DNA from: Symbiodinium natans
Taxonomy: Eukaryota > Sar > Dinophyceae > Suessiales > Symbiodiniaceae
Assembly: GCA_905221605.1 (NCBI GenBank)
Contig: CAJNDS010000102.1
Coordinates: 498,001-562,000, forward strand
Direction of reading: 5' to 3'
Length of the DNA stretch: 64,000 nt
Shown: positions 54,855 to 64,000 of the stretch, in pieces
Numbering within the stretch: the stretch's first letter is position 1
Layout of the letters: each line of letters starts with the position of its first letter
The notes under the pieces: generated by a model
The model's database searches: none
What the model was told of the DNA's origin: nothing
Seen by the model: only the letters and a program-made list of their open reading frames with translations
Position numbers and translations under genes: made by a program

Positions 54855-55035
54855 TCGGGTCTGGGGTTTAGGGTTTAGGGTTTGGGGTTTGGGGTTTGGG
54901 GTTTGGGGTTTGGGGTTTAGGGTTTAGGGTTTAGGGTTTAGGGTTTAGGGTTTAGGGTTTAGGGTTTAGGGTTTAGGGTTTAGGGGGTTAGGGGGTTAGG
55001 GGGTTAGGGGGTTAGGGGGTTGGGGGTTGGGGGTT
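54855..55035. repeat. TTTGGGG, TTTAGGG and TTAGGGGG arrays in series
   Basis: Three variant blocks follow one another: TTTGGGG, then TTTAGGG, then GGGGGTTA/GGGGGTT. Variant order is blockwise, not random. Confidence 0.94.
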
Positions 55036-55111
55036 GGATTTTGGGGAGCTGAGGGTGCCTGTAACCCTACAAATGAGTAGGTGATCGCCCTGCCATTTAC
55101 AGCTGGGGGTT

Positions 55112-55197
55112 GGGATGCTGCCCTTAAGAGGGATTAGAATAGGGGGGGGTACTATAATCCCTGTTAAGGACTGTTGGAATAAAGGGGGAACATCCCA
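55112..55197. mobile_element. MITE family A
   Basis: GGGATGCTGCCC ... AGAGGGATTAGAATA ... ATAATCCCTGTTAAGGACTG ... GGGGAACATCCCA, with outer GGTTGGGATG/CATCCCAACC. Confidence 0.85.
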
Positions 55198-55489
55198 ACC
55201 GACGCCTGGTTACGATGATCTTATATTCAGAGTGCCCCCTTCGTTGCACAATCCACTTCCCGGAACGTCATTTTGGAAGCCGCCCCTCCCCCCCACGAGG
55301 ACCTGCACGCAAGCCTCCTTGGCCGAGTCGGCAGCAAACAAGCGCCGTCTCTTTAAACAAGAAAAAATTTAAATAAAAAACCACTCCCACTTGCATCGCG
55401 CAGCTAGGTCCACATGTCTCTAGCTGCGTCGCGCTGTACAAACGTGGCCCCGCTCCCCACCCCAAAGCTAAACCCCAAACCCAAAAAAC

Positions 55490-55628
55490 CCTCAACCCTT
55501 AACCCTTAAACCCTTAAACCCTTAAACCCTTAAACCCTTAAACCCTTAAAACCCTTAAACCCTTAAACCCTTAAACCCTTAAACCCTTAAACCCTTAAAC
55601 CCTTAAACCCTTAAACCCTTAAACCCGA
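55490..55628. repeat. CCCTTAAA octamer array
   Basis: About 16 copies of an eight-base CCCTTAAA variant, a second octamer class distinct from TTTTAGGG at 32705. Confidence 0.95.
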
Positions 55629-55929
55629 AACCCTAAACGCTAACCACCCCAAAACCAAAAAAAATATAATGAGACAGAACCCCAAAAATCTCTCGAGCGG
55701 CTGGAGGCGCTCCGCTACTTTGGCCTGCTGGAGGCTGCGGAACCTTGGGGTTCTCACACAGAAAGGGGAGCGCGGGCTCCTTTACTCGGGGGTTAGGTAT
55801 ATAGGGACTATTTAAGGTATACATACCGGTTATCTAGGGGATTGTAGGGGAATAAGATGAAGGGTCCTCATCCCCCTTAAGGCCAGGGGACCCCGAATAC
55901 TCATGGTTACGACTCCCAGCCCAAAGCCC

Positions 55930-56138
55930 CTCAAAAGCCTCAACCCTGAAACCCTGAACCCTGAACCCTGAACCCTGAACCCTGAACTGAACCCTAAACC
56001 CTAACCCTAAACCCTAAACCCTAAACCCTAAACCCTAAACCTAAACTAAACCCTAAACCCTAAACCCTAAACCCTAAACCCTAAACCCTAAACCCTAAAC
56101 CCTAAACCCTAAACCCTAAACCCTAAACCCTAAACCCA
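55930..56138. repeat. CCCTGAA then CCCTAAA arrays
   Basis: Five CCCTGAA units then about 20 CCCTAAA heptamers with two six-base slips. Confidence 0.96.
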
Positions 56139-56232
56139 ACCCTCCACGACCGGAAGATGGGATCCCAAGGGCGCTTTCGTTGACTTTTTGTCAGGGCACC
56201 CCAAGAGCCACCTGGGGATAGACTGCTCCACA

Positions 56233-56345
56233 GGGTTTAGGGTTTAGGGTTTAGGGTTTAGGGTTTAGGGTTTAGGGTTTAGGGTTTAGGTTTTAGGGTT
56301 TAGGGTTTAGGGTTTAGGGTTTAGGGTTTAGGGTTTAGGGTTGAG
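56233..56345. repeat. TTTAGGG array
   Basis: About 15 heptamers in the orientation opposite to the array ending at 56138, leaving a unique island of about 95 bp between them that looks coding on minus (WLLGCPDKKSTKAPLG). Confidence 0.95.
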
Positions 56346-56635
56346 CGTTTAGGGTTTCGGGCTAAATTGCCACCCAACCCAATGGCCCGTACCAGCCAGC
56401 AATGGTTGATTCCGGCAGCTTGTGACACTAAATCCTAGTTTAACCCTCCCTTCAATCCCTTAAACCCTTAGAACCCGAAACACCCCTAAACCCTAAACCC
56501 TAAACCCTAAACCCTAAACACTAAAGGTTCAGGGCTCTGGTCCAAGAAGCTCTTCGGCCTCCTCGAGTTCGGAGGCCACCTGCCCCGGTTCTTCTGTTCT
56601 TTAAGGCCTCCCTGGGCTTCGAAGAGACCCCCATG

Positions 56636-56746
56636 GCAACCCAGTAACCATACTATGATATGGGCCCCCCTGGTTTGGGGTGGTTATCTTATAATAAGGG
56701 AAAGCATAAACCAAAAAAGGGGTAAAGGGGACCACTGGGCTACCAA
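56636..56746. mobile_element. MITE family D
   Basis: GGCAACCCAGTAACCA ... GACCACTGGGCTACCAA, inverted ends around GGTTATCTTATAATAAGGG. Confidence 0.7.
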
Positions 56747-57910
56747 CGCCCCAAAACAAGGTCCTGAGGGATCTTGTCCAGTGTGTCAACACTCAGGGGC
56801 TCCAACGTGCAGGGGCAAGCGGGGGGGGTCGCGCGAGCGCGTGCTCGCCCGCGCCGGTGCCCACGACCCGGACCAGGCGTTTCTCTGCTCGATGTCTGTG
56901 TTCGCCACATATAACATTGTTGTCCCTTTTGGACGGGTTCGCCAAATGCGAAGCTGGCGTCGCTTTTGGGCTCGTCGCTTTTGGACTGGGCTCTTTTGTC
57001 TCCGTTGGACGTGCATCGTGTGGCAGAACAGTATGGCAGGGAGCAAGAGTGGGGGGATTTTCTTTCATTGAAACTGCCGAGTGGGGTACGCAACTGCTTT
57101 TAGCTAGGGGGAAGAGCCTAACCCCATGCCCCCCAAACAGAAGCCTACAAATCCCGGACCAATCCGCCCTTGGGGCGGTTCAAGGTTGAGGTTCCGGACT
57201 GGAGGTCTTGGGCTTCATCTTGCGCAGTCTGTTTAGAGTCGAAGGCTTGGGGTTTAGGGGTTTGCATGAAGGGGTTAGGGCTCAGGGCGTCAAATTTAGG
57301 GTTTAGGCTGACAACTGGCAAACCCTAAACCCCAAACCCTAAACCCTAAACCTGAAACCCTAAACCCCAAACCCGAAAAGCCAGCGCCTGCCTGCGGTAG
57401 CCCAGGTGCCCGAGGTTGCGGCGCCGCGGTGCTTGGAGGCAGGTGGCGGAGGCTGCCCGGGCCTTTGGCGATGGGCTTGAGTCGCGAGGGCATCCGAGAA
57501 ACCCGGAACCTCAACACCCTCAACCCTACACAACCTCAACCCTAACCCTCAAGGGCTGACTTCCTCAAGCCTAAACTACCCGATGAACCCTAGACCCTAG
57601 ACCCTAGACCCTAGACCCTAAACCCTAAACCCTAAACCCTAAACCCTAAACCCTAAACCCTAAACCCTAAACCCTAAACCCATTCCCGGCCCTGAAACCC
57701 CGAACGGCCAACGGCCACGCGGCTGCTGTCGCCCTCATCCTGGAGGACGGACGGCGTAGAGTCTGCAAGTGGGTCCTCAAGCAAAGGGTTTAGGGTTCGG
57801 GGTTTAGGGTTTAGGGCTTAGGGTTTAGGGTTTAGGGTTTTTAGTTTTTAGGGTTTAGGGTTTAGGGTTTAGGGTTTAGGGTTTAGGGGGTTGAGGGTTT
57901 AGGGTTTAGG

Positions 57911-58015
57911 AACTCCAGGAAGTTGGAACATGCTTAAAGGATGCTTCGAGCTGGTATTCCCTTTAGTGTACCTTTGGGGGGTATGGGGAGAAGGATGTTC
58001 CAACTTTTTGGAGTT
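57911..58015. mobile_element. Palindromic MITE, family B
   Basis: Terminal inverted repeats AACTCCAGGAAGTTGGAACAT and its near-complement ATGTTCCAACTTTTTGGAGTT bound a 105-bp element. Only copy seen in the window. Confidence 0.75.
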
Positions 58016-58409
58016 TACGGTAGAGGGTTGAGGGGTTTAGGGGGTTAGGGGGTTTAGGGTTTGCGAGTTTAGGGTTTTATGGGGTTTAGCGGTTAGGGTG
58101 TTCGGGCCTTACGACTCTCGGACTGAAGGGGAGTTTATGGGGCTTCGGCCTGTAGAGTGTAGAGGTCTCGGGCGTTCAGGCCTAGAGGTTTGAGGGGTGA
58201 CTGGACTGAAGCCGTTCTTTCAGGGAAATCCGGATCTCACAAGACCCCCCCCCCCTACTCCACAAAAATGATCATGATAAACTAGATGCAAAAAAAGAAG
58301 ACGAGGAAGGGGATGGCGAGCAAGGACACTAAACCTCAGCTGGCCCCTGTGCATGGTCTTCTCTGGCGACCAGCAATCAACATCACCATCAGCAGGAGAA
58401 TCACAACTC

Positions 58410-58508
58410 GGGATGTTCCCCCCTTCTACTACTCACAGTCCTTAATAGGGGTTAGACAGGGTATTACCATCCCTGTGAAGGACTGCTAGTATCAGGGGGA
58501 ACATCCCA
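58410..58508. mobile_element. MITE family A, full-length palindrome
   Basis: GGGATGTTCCCCCC ... CACAGTCCTTAATAGGGG ... ATCCCTGTGAAGGACTGC ... GGGGGAACATCCCA. Confidence 0.87.
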
Positions 58509-58910
58509 AGTGTACTCCGAAGTTGAGGGCCACAAGTCCTTGAATCCCGCGTCCGCGTCCTGTCGAGCGTCCGGCGGCGAGGCGTAGCCACCGCCTCGGC
58601 TGAAGAGGGCGCTGCTGGGCCGTTCTGCGTTGAGTGTGATCCTGCTGGCTCAATCAACAAAGCCCTATGCAAGACCTAAACCCCGATCCCCATAAACTAC
58701 CCCATAAACTTCAAAACCCTATCCCTAAACCCTAGTGCCCAAACCCTCTAAACCCTATAACCTCCATAAACCCCAAGAACCCGAAAAACCCTAAAAATCC
58801 CTGAGCCCCTCAACCTGTATAAACCCTACGAGCCCCAATAACCCTAAACCCTATAGACCCTAGAAACCCTAAGAACCCTAAACCCCAAGCCCCATAAAAA
58901 GATGAATATA

Positions 58911-58938
58911 TATATATATATGTGTGTATGTATGTATG

Positions 58939-58969
<31 letters not shown>

Positions 58970-59036
58970 GTATGTATGTAATTATGTATGTATGTATGTA
59001 TGTATGTATGTACGTATGTATGTATGTATATATGTA
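58911..59036. repeat. TA then (GTAT)n microsatellite
   Basis: TA dinucleotides then about 25 GTAT units. ORFs are low-complexity artefacts. Confidence 0.96.
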
Positions 59037-59185
59037 CAAAAGTAAAAAAAAAAAACTCATAAACTCAAACAACGGATACATAGCGCAACGAAAGCCCCGC
59101 AGCCCATCTTCTCAGGCCATGCGGCCGTCCAGCGCCGCCTGGAGCGCGCGCGAGCTGCCGTAGTGCTTCTCGGTTTACAGCTTGG

Positions 59186-59343
59186 GGTCTAAGGGTTTAG
59201 GGTTTGGGGTTTAGGGTTTGAGGTTTAGGGTTTAGGGTTTAGGGTTTAGGGTTTAGGGTTTAGGGTTTGAGGCTTAGGGTTTAGGGTTCAGGGTTTAGGG
59301 TTTGAGGTTTGAGGTTTAGGGTTTAGGGTTTAGGGTTTAGGGT
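59186..59343. repeat. TTTAGGG/TTTGAGG array
   Basis: Mixed TTTAGGG, TTTGGGG and TTTGAGG heptamers. Confidence 0.92.
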
Positions 59344-59379
59344 TGCTAAACCATACAACCAATACAACACGAATAAATA

Positions 59380-59416
<37 letters not shown>

Positions 59417-60619
59417 ATAAGAGTTTTTTTCACAGAGAACACAGGCCAACAGTGTATAAAGAAGAGAGACTGTGTGTATATACATGAACACGTACATTCT
59501 TTCGGGTCTTTTGTGGGGGGGGTTTAGGGGTCCATCCTGGCGGAGCCATTTCAAGGCGGAGGCCTCTGCTGCACTCCCTGTGCTGAAACCCCCAGTCCCC
59601 AAGGGCCCCCCAAGCCCATGCAAACCCTAAACCCTGACCTTCCGAAACTTCCTAAAGCCTACACCCTCAACCGTTCTAGACCCTCAACTTCCTAAGCTTC
59701 GGGAATCCTCGGCTTCTTAAACTCCTAAACCCAAAACTTCTGAAACTTCCGAAGCCCTCAGCTCAAAGCCCCTAAGCCCCTAAGCCCCTAGGCCCTAAGC
59801 CCCTAAGCCCCTAAGCCCCTAAGCCCCTAAGCCCCTAAGCCCGAAGCCCCAAGCCCTACATCCTAAACCCTGAACACTGAACCCTAAACCCTAAAAACTA
59901 AACCCTAAACCGTAACCCTAAACCCTAAACCCTAACCCCTAAACCCTCATTCGAACATCCCGGGTCCTCCACCCGGGCCGCCAGTGCAGGTCCAGGTGAG
60001 GCTCGCATGCCATCGAGGAGGCCCCGGTGCTCCCCAAGCTGTTTAGGGTTTAGGGTTTAGGGTTTAGGGTTTAGGGTTTAGGGTTTAGGGTTTAGGGTTT
60101 AGGGCCTAGGGCCTAGGGCCGACGGACCAAGATCCGGCATCCACAAGGGGTTTAATCTCTACGCCCTCTTTGTTGCAGGTTCGCGCATGCCTTCCAAGTT
60201 CGAGGGGCCGGACTTGTGGTGGTTTACGAAAATTGGGGGCCCCCTCATATAGGCCCCCCAATAGTAGGATTCTCTTATAAGAAGGACCCCAACAAGGTAC
60301 CCCGAATTTCAGAAACCCCCTTATCGGGCTGAGGATTGACCAGAAGCCTTCAAGCTTCGTGTTTGGAGCCCGAAGAGCGGAACAGGTCACCGGTTCCCGC
60401 CACCAAAGCCCAAAACCACATATCCCCAATGTTTGGGGTTTAGGGTTTAGGGTTTAGGGGTTGATACAAGGAGCAAGCCTGTATCCTCATACCCTTATAC
60501 GGGCCAAGCGTGAAGCACGTGCATGCGAATATGTGCCGCATGCAGGAGTATGTAGTATACGCGTGTGCATGAACATGCACATGTACACGCACATGAACAT
60601 GCACACAAACATTCATTTA

Positions 60620-60651
<32 letters not shown>

Positions 60652-60680
60652 CATACATATACATATATATATATATATGC

Positions 60681-60719
<39 letters not shown>

Positions 60720-60790
60720 TTACACACACACACATATCTATCTATATATATATATATAGTATATATATATATAAAGAGAGATCACATATA
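60620..60790. repeat. CATA/TA microsatellite
   Basis: CATA tetranucleotides followed by long TA runs with CA and GA interruptions. Confidence 0.94.
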
Positions 60791-60997
60791 ATATCTATAA
60801 TTTTATGTGTATATATACCCTAAGCCCCAAACCCGGCAAACAGCTGCGATGCCGCTCGCAGGATGGCTGAGCCTCCCTCAGCGCCTTAATGTGCTCTTCT
60901 TGTCATCTTGTGTGGGCAGACAGACGGAGGACATCCCGAAGATCCGCGAACCCTAAACCCTAAACCCTAAACCCTAAACCCTAAACCCTAAGTCCTG

Positions 60998-61108
60998 ATA
61001 TGGAGGGTTTCCGAAATTCGGGGCACCTTCTTGGGGTCCGGATTATAAGGGGATCCTACTATTTGGGGGAGCTATGTTGGGGGTCCGCTATTTTCGTAAC
61101 CCCCATGT
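60998..61108. mobile_element. MITE family E
   Basis: ATGGAGGGTTTCCGAAATTCGG ... GGTCCGCTATTTTCGTAACCCCCAT, imperfect inverted ends. A sister copy is at 60228-60330. Confidence 0.6.
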
Positions 61109-61420
61109 GACACCCTGGGCCCTGAACCCTAAGGCCTGGGTATACGGTCCGAAGCTCATCCCTACTAAACCCTAAACCCTAAAGGACGAACCCTGAACCC
61201 TGAACCCCAAACCCTGCGCCCCCAAACCGTGAACTCCAAACCCCAAACCCTAAATTCTGAACCCCAAACCCTAAACCCTAAACCCTAGAACCTAGACCCT
61301 AAACCCTGAACCCTGAACCCTGAACCGGCCGCCCCCCCTCTTTTTCCTCTGTTAAACGATGCCCGGCAAAGGCTTGCAGTGCTGGAGCCTGCCAGGGGGG
61401 GGGGGGGGTCTTGGGGTTTG

Positions 61421-61610
61421 GGGATAGGGTTTAGGGTTTAGGGTTTAGGGTTTAGGGTGTAGGGTTTAGGGTTTAGGGTTTAGGGGTTTAGGGGTTTAGG
61501 GGTTTAGGGGTTTAGGGGTTAGGGGTTAGGGGTTAGGGGTTAGGGGTTAGGGGTTTGGGGTTTGGGGTTTAGGGCTCAGGGGTTTGGGGTTTAGGGTCTT
61601 AGGGTTTAGG
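61421..61610. repeat. TTTAGGG, TTTAGGGG and TTAGGGG blocks
   Basis: Heptamers give way to octamer TTTAGGGG and then heptamer TTAGGGG in clean blocks. Confidence 0.94.
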
Positions 61611-62096
61611 GAGTTGTTGTGTAGGGACTTCTTACGCAAGGTGAACCCTTTTCCGGGTCAAGAGCATTTGAGTGCTGAGCTCCATCATTTACTATTCCTG
61701 AGGCTTGCACCCTCTGCAGTTGCTCTGGGGGCTCAGGGGTTTCCTGGGTCTAGGAGATGAAGGCTGGCTGACAAACCTAGACGGGAGTCACCGACGTTCG
61801 GGCGCCCAGGTTGCAGGATTTTTCGGGCTTGAGGTTCGAGGTTCAAGGTTCAGGGAATGCAGGGTTTAGGGGCTCCTGCTTCGGAGAGTGACGACGGTGA
61901 ACTGAGAGGCTCCAGTGACGAAGTTTTTGGGTTTAGCGTTTAGGGGTTGGAGGATGGTTGAAGCAAGGCGGCAGCGGTAACACTTTGCAGCGATGCCCTG
62001 TACAGTACCGGCTTGCATTCCTTGGTCTCTGGAGGGGTGCCTTGCACAGGCTAATTCGATCGAATTGGCCTCCTGCTGCACACGACGGCCTCGGGC

Positions 62097-63817
62097 CTAG
62101 TCAACCTCCTCAACGGTCGGGCCGCTGGCGCCTCCGGGGGGGCCGCCCATGTCAGCACCGGGCATGCCGCCCTCGGGCATGCCACCGCCACCGGCCGCCT
62201 GGTAGACCTTCATCATGATTGGGTTCACGACGCCCTCGAGCTCCTTCTGCTTGGCCTCGAACTCGTCCTTCTCGGCCAGCTGGTTCTTGTCCAGCCAGTC
62301 AAGGGTCTCCTGAACGGCTGCCTCGATCTTCTCCTTGTCACCGCCCTCGAACTTGTCCTTCAGCTTCTCCTCGTTCAAGGTGTTGCGCATGGTGAAGCAG
62401 TAGTTCTCCAGGCCGTTCTTGGCCTCGATCTTGTGCTTGTTAGCCTCGTCTTCGGCACGGAACTTCTCCTCACGTGTGCTCAGGGTGCCCTGAATGGTGC
62501 TTAATGAAAACGCTACGAGTAACTTGAGGCCACACTAACCGACAGGAAGCAGAAGTAACTCTCAAGAATAGGACAAGCTTCTGCTTCTTGCACCATGCGG
62601 TCGATCTCGGCCTGCGATAGACGGCCCTTCTCCTCGGCAGTTTTGCATTTGGGGTCTCGATGCGTGTTGCCGGGCAATATACGGGCTCAAGAACCGCAGG
62701 TGCAAACTTGCCAGGTGCTGGCCAAAGATCGTTCGTGATGGTAATCTGGTTGGACTTTCCTGTGGACTTGTCCGAAGCGCTCACGTTCAGAATGCCGTTG
62801 GCGTCGATGTCGTAGGTCACCTCGATCTGGGGCACGCCGCGCGGGGCTGGCGGGATGCCATCCAGGTGGAACTTTCCCAACAGATTGTTGTCCTTGGTCA
62901 TGGCTCGCTCGCCCTCAAAGACCTGGATCAACACACCCGGCTGGTTGTCAGCGTAGGTGGTGAAGGTCTGGGCCTTGGCATGTGTCTTGATGTTCAAGTG
63001 CAGTGGAGGGTTTGGGTGTGGAGATAACAGCTGCATGCCGTGTCAAGCGCTACTTGGGGCTCGTCCTCAACAGGCAAAATTTAACACTATGGCCCCATGC
63101 AAGCCTTCTTGGTGGGGATGGTCGTGTTGCGCTCGATCAACTTGGTCATCACGCCACCGGCAGTTTCCAGACCCATGGACAAGGGCGTCACATCCAGAAG
63201 CAGCAGGTCCTGCACCTGGGACGAACCCTCGCCAGTGAGGATGGCTGCCTGCACCGCGGCACCGTAGGCCACAGCTTCATCAGGGTTGATGGACCTGTTG
63301 GGCTCCTTGCCGTTGAAGAACTCCTGGATCATGGCCTGCACCTTGGGAATGCGCGTGGAGCCGCCAACCAGCACCACGTCGTGCACATTCTTCTTGTCGA
63401 TGCCAGAGTCCCTCAGGCACTTCTCCACGGGGCCCATGGAGTTGCGGAAGTAGTCCATGCACAGCTCCTCGAAACGGGCACGGGACAGTGAGCAAGAGTA
63501 GTCAATGCCCTCGAAAAGGGAGTCGATCTCGATGGTGGCCTGGGTGGAAGAAGACAACGTTCGCTTGGCCCGCTCGCACTGCGTTCGCAAACGGCGAAGG
63601 GCCCGCTGGTTGCCCGCCATGTCCTTGCCGCGATTCTTTCGCCTCGGATGGGGCAACATGTAGCAAGACCCGATGGCAGCTGACCTGTTGACTACTACAA
63701 GCTGTTACAAGCTACTGCGACTGCTCGTCGGACAAGTTGCTTGAAGTCCTGCATGCAGAAGTCCACAATGCGATTGTCGAAGTCCTCACCGCCCAGATGG
63801 GTGTCGCCCGCTGTTGC
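62097..63817 (-). CDS. HSP70: Cytosolic HSP70 chaperone, last five exons (5' part off window)
   Basis: Exons 63741-63817 ([16 protein letters not shown]), 63105-63642 (RKNRGKD to NTTIPTKK), 62731-62973 ([13 protein letters not shown] to QITITN), 62579-62632 ([18 protein letters not shown]) and 62097-62468 (EKFRAEDE to the stop) join exactly in frame into about 427 residues. They cover the end of the ATPase domain ([12 protein letters not shown]), the substrate-binding domain ([18 protein letters not shown]) and the lid. A Gly/Met-rich tail ends GPTVEEVD, the EEVD signature of cytosolic HSP70 that binds TPR co-chaperones. Introns are 98, 131, 98 and 110 bp with GC, GC, GA and GC donors; all end AG. 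Roughly 220 N-terminal residues are missing beyond the right edge. The stop is TAG. Confidence 0.97.
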
Positions 63818-64000
63818 CTCTGCATGACCAGCTTCTGCGCGCAGCCGCAACAAACAACCACCAAAACTGCAAGCTACGACAAACCTCGCTACCTAGAAAC
63901 GAGTTTCTGAGTCGACTGCTTGCATGCCCCCCACTGATTGTGCACCAAGGTAGGGGGCAAGGCTCTCCCGACTGAGGGAAACAAGAGCCTTTTAGCAAGA
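63818..64000 (-). other. HSP70 intron running off the right edge
   Basis: The AG acceptor at 63818-63819 precedes exon GCAACAGCG. No HSP70 coding matches the remaining 181 bp, so this is intron and the earlier ATPase exons lie outside the window. Confidence 0.75.

Larger units (their letters stand above)
51000..61800 (-). other. Long run of exon-like islands between HSP70 and the phosphatase core
   Basis: Some 20 minus islands with AG|G acceptors and GC/GT donors read as protein, separated by telomere-like tracts. Examples: 61640-61743 (ETPEPPEQLQRVQASGIVND), 59520-59585 (TGSAAEASALKWLRQDG), 59100-59160 (EKHYGSSRALQAALDGRM), 58530-58660 (PSSALFSRGGGYASPP), 56560-56600 (VASELEEAEELLG), 56750-56810 (LEPLSVDTLDKIPQDLV), 55330-55380 (RLFAADSAKEACVQ), 54740-54795 (VADLRRAPARRCGG), 53820-53880 (AVSQSERQQGVREPLAER), 52330-52390 (LLAAEEFLFKGRHEV). 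No family recognised. They may be the phosphatase N-terminus or a separate gene. Intervening DNA holds the microsatellites, MITEs and arrays listed separately. Confidence 0.5.

Overview
The window looks like nuclear DNA of a peridinin dinoflagellate, most likely a symbiodiniacean. Four things point there. It holds an intronless tandem polyprotein of chlorophyll a/c light-harvesting domains with an FVAP-bearing plastid leader. Most introns start with GC or GA rather than GT and end in AG|G. All recognised host genes lie on one strand (minus). Nearly all spacer DNA is degenerate TTTAGGG/CCCTAAA repeat.

The ORF view badly understates the coding content. Many islands of about 20-95 bp between the telomere-like tracts are exons. 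Read on the minus strand with GC/GT/GA donors and AG|G acceptors, they join in frame. From right to left: (1) 62.1-63.8 kb, the last five exons of a cytosolic HSP70, cut by the window edge; (2) 50.0-42.4 kb, 13 phase-consistent exons forming a complete PPEF/rdgC-like Ser/Thr phosphatase core, followed to about 21 kb by EF-hand exons. Many exon-like islands upstream (51-62 kb) may be its N-terminus or another gene; (3) 28.0-24.9 kb, a five-unit light-harvesting polyprotein lying between two EF-hand exons whose reading phases match, so it is probably nested in a same-strand intron of the phosphatase gene; (4) 14.9-0.4 kb, a CDPK/CaMK-like protein kinase in about 10 small exons, including a 21-nt microexon, running off the left edge.

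Mobile DNA is layered on this. An 8.25-kb Ty1/copia element with identical 144-bp LTRs and a TAATC duplication sits inside a palindromic MITE, which sits inside a kinase intron. At least five palindromic MITE-like families recur. At 37.1-39.26 kb a 2.16-kb composite with perfect 12-bp terminal inverted repeats holds about 15 copies of a long hairpin and three tRNA-like units that keep pol III A and B boxes.

Coding calls rest on motifs, splice-site logic and phase agreement read by eye. Exon edges of the phosphatase, the HSP70 and most kinase exons are well constrained. Those in the exon-like islands are provisional.
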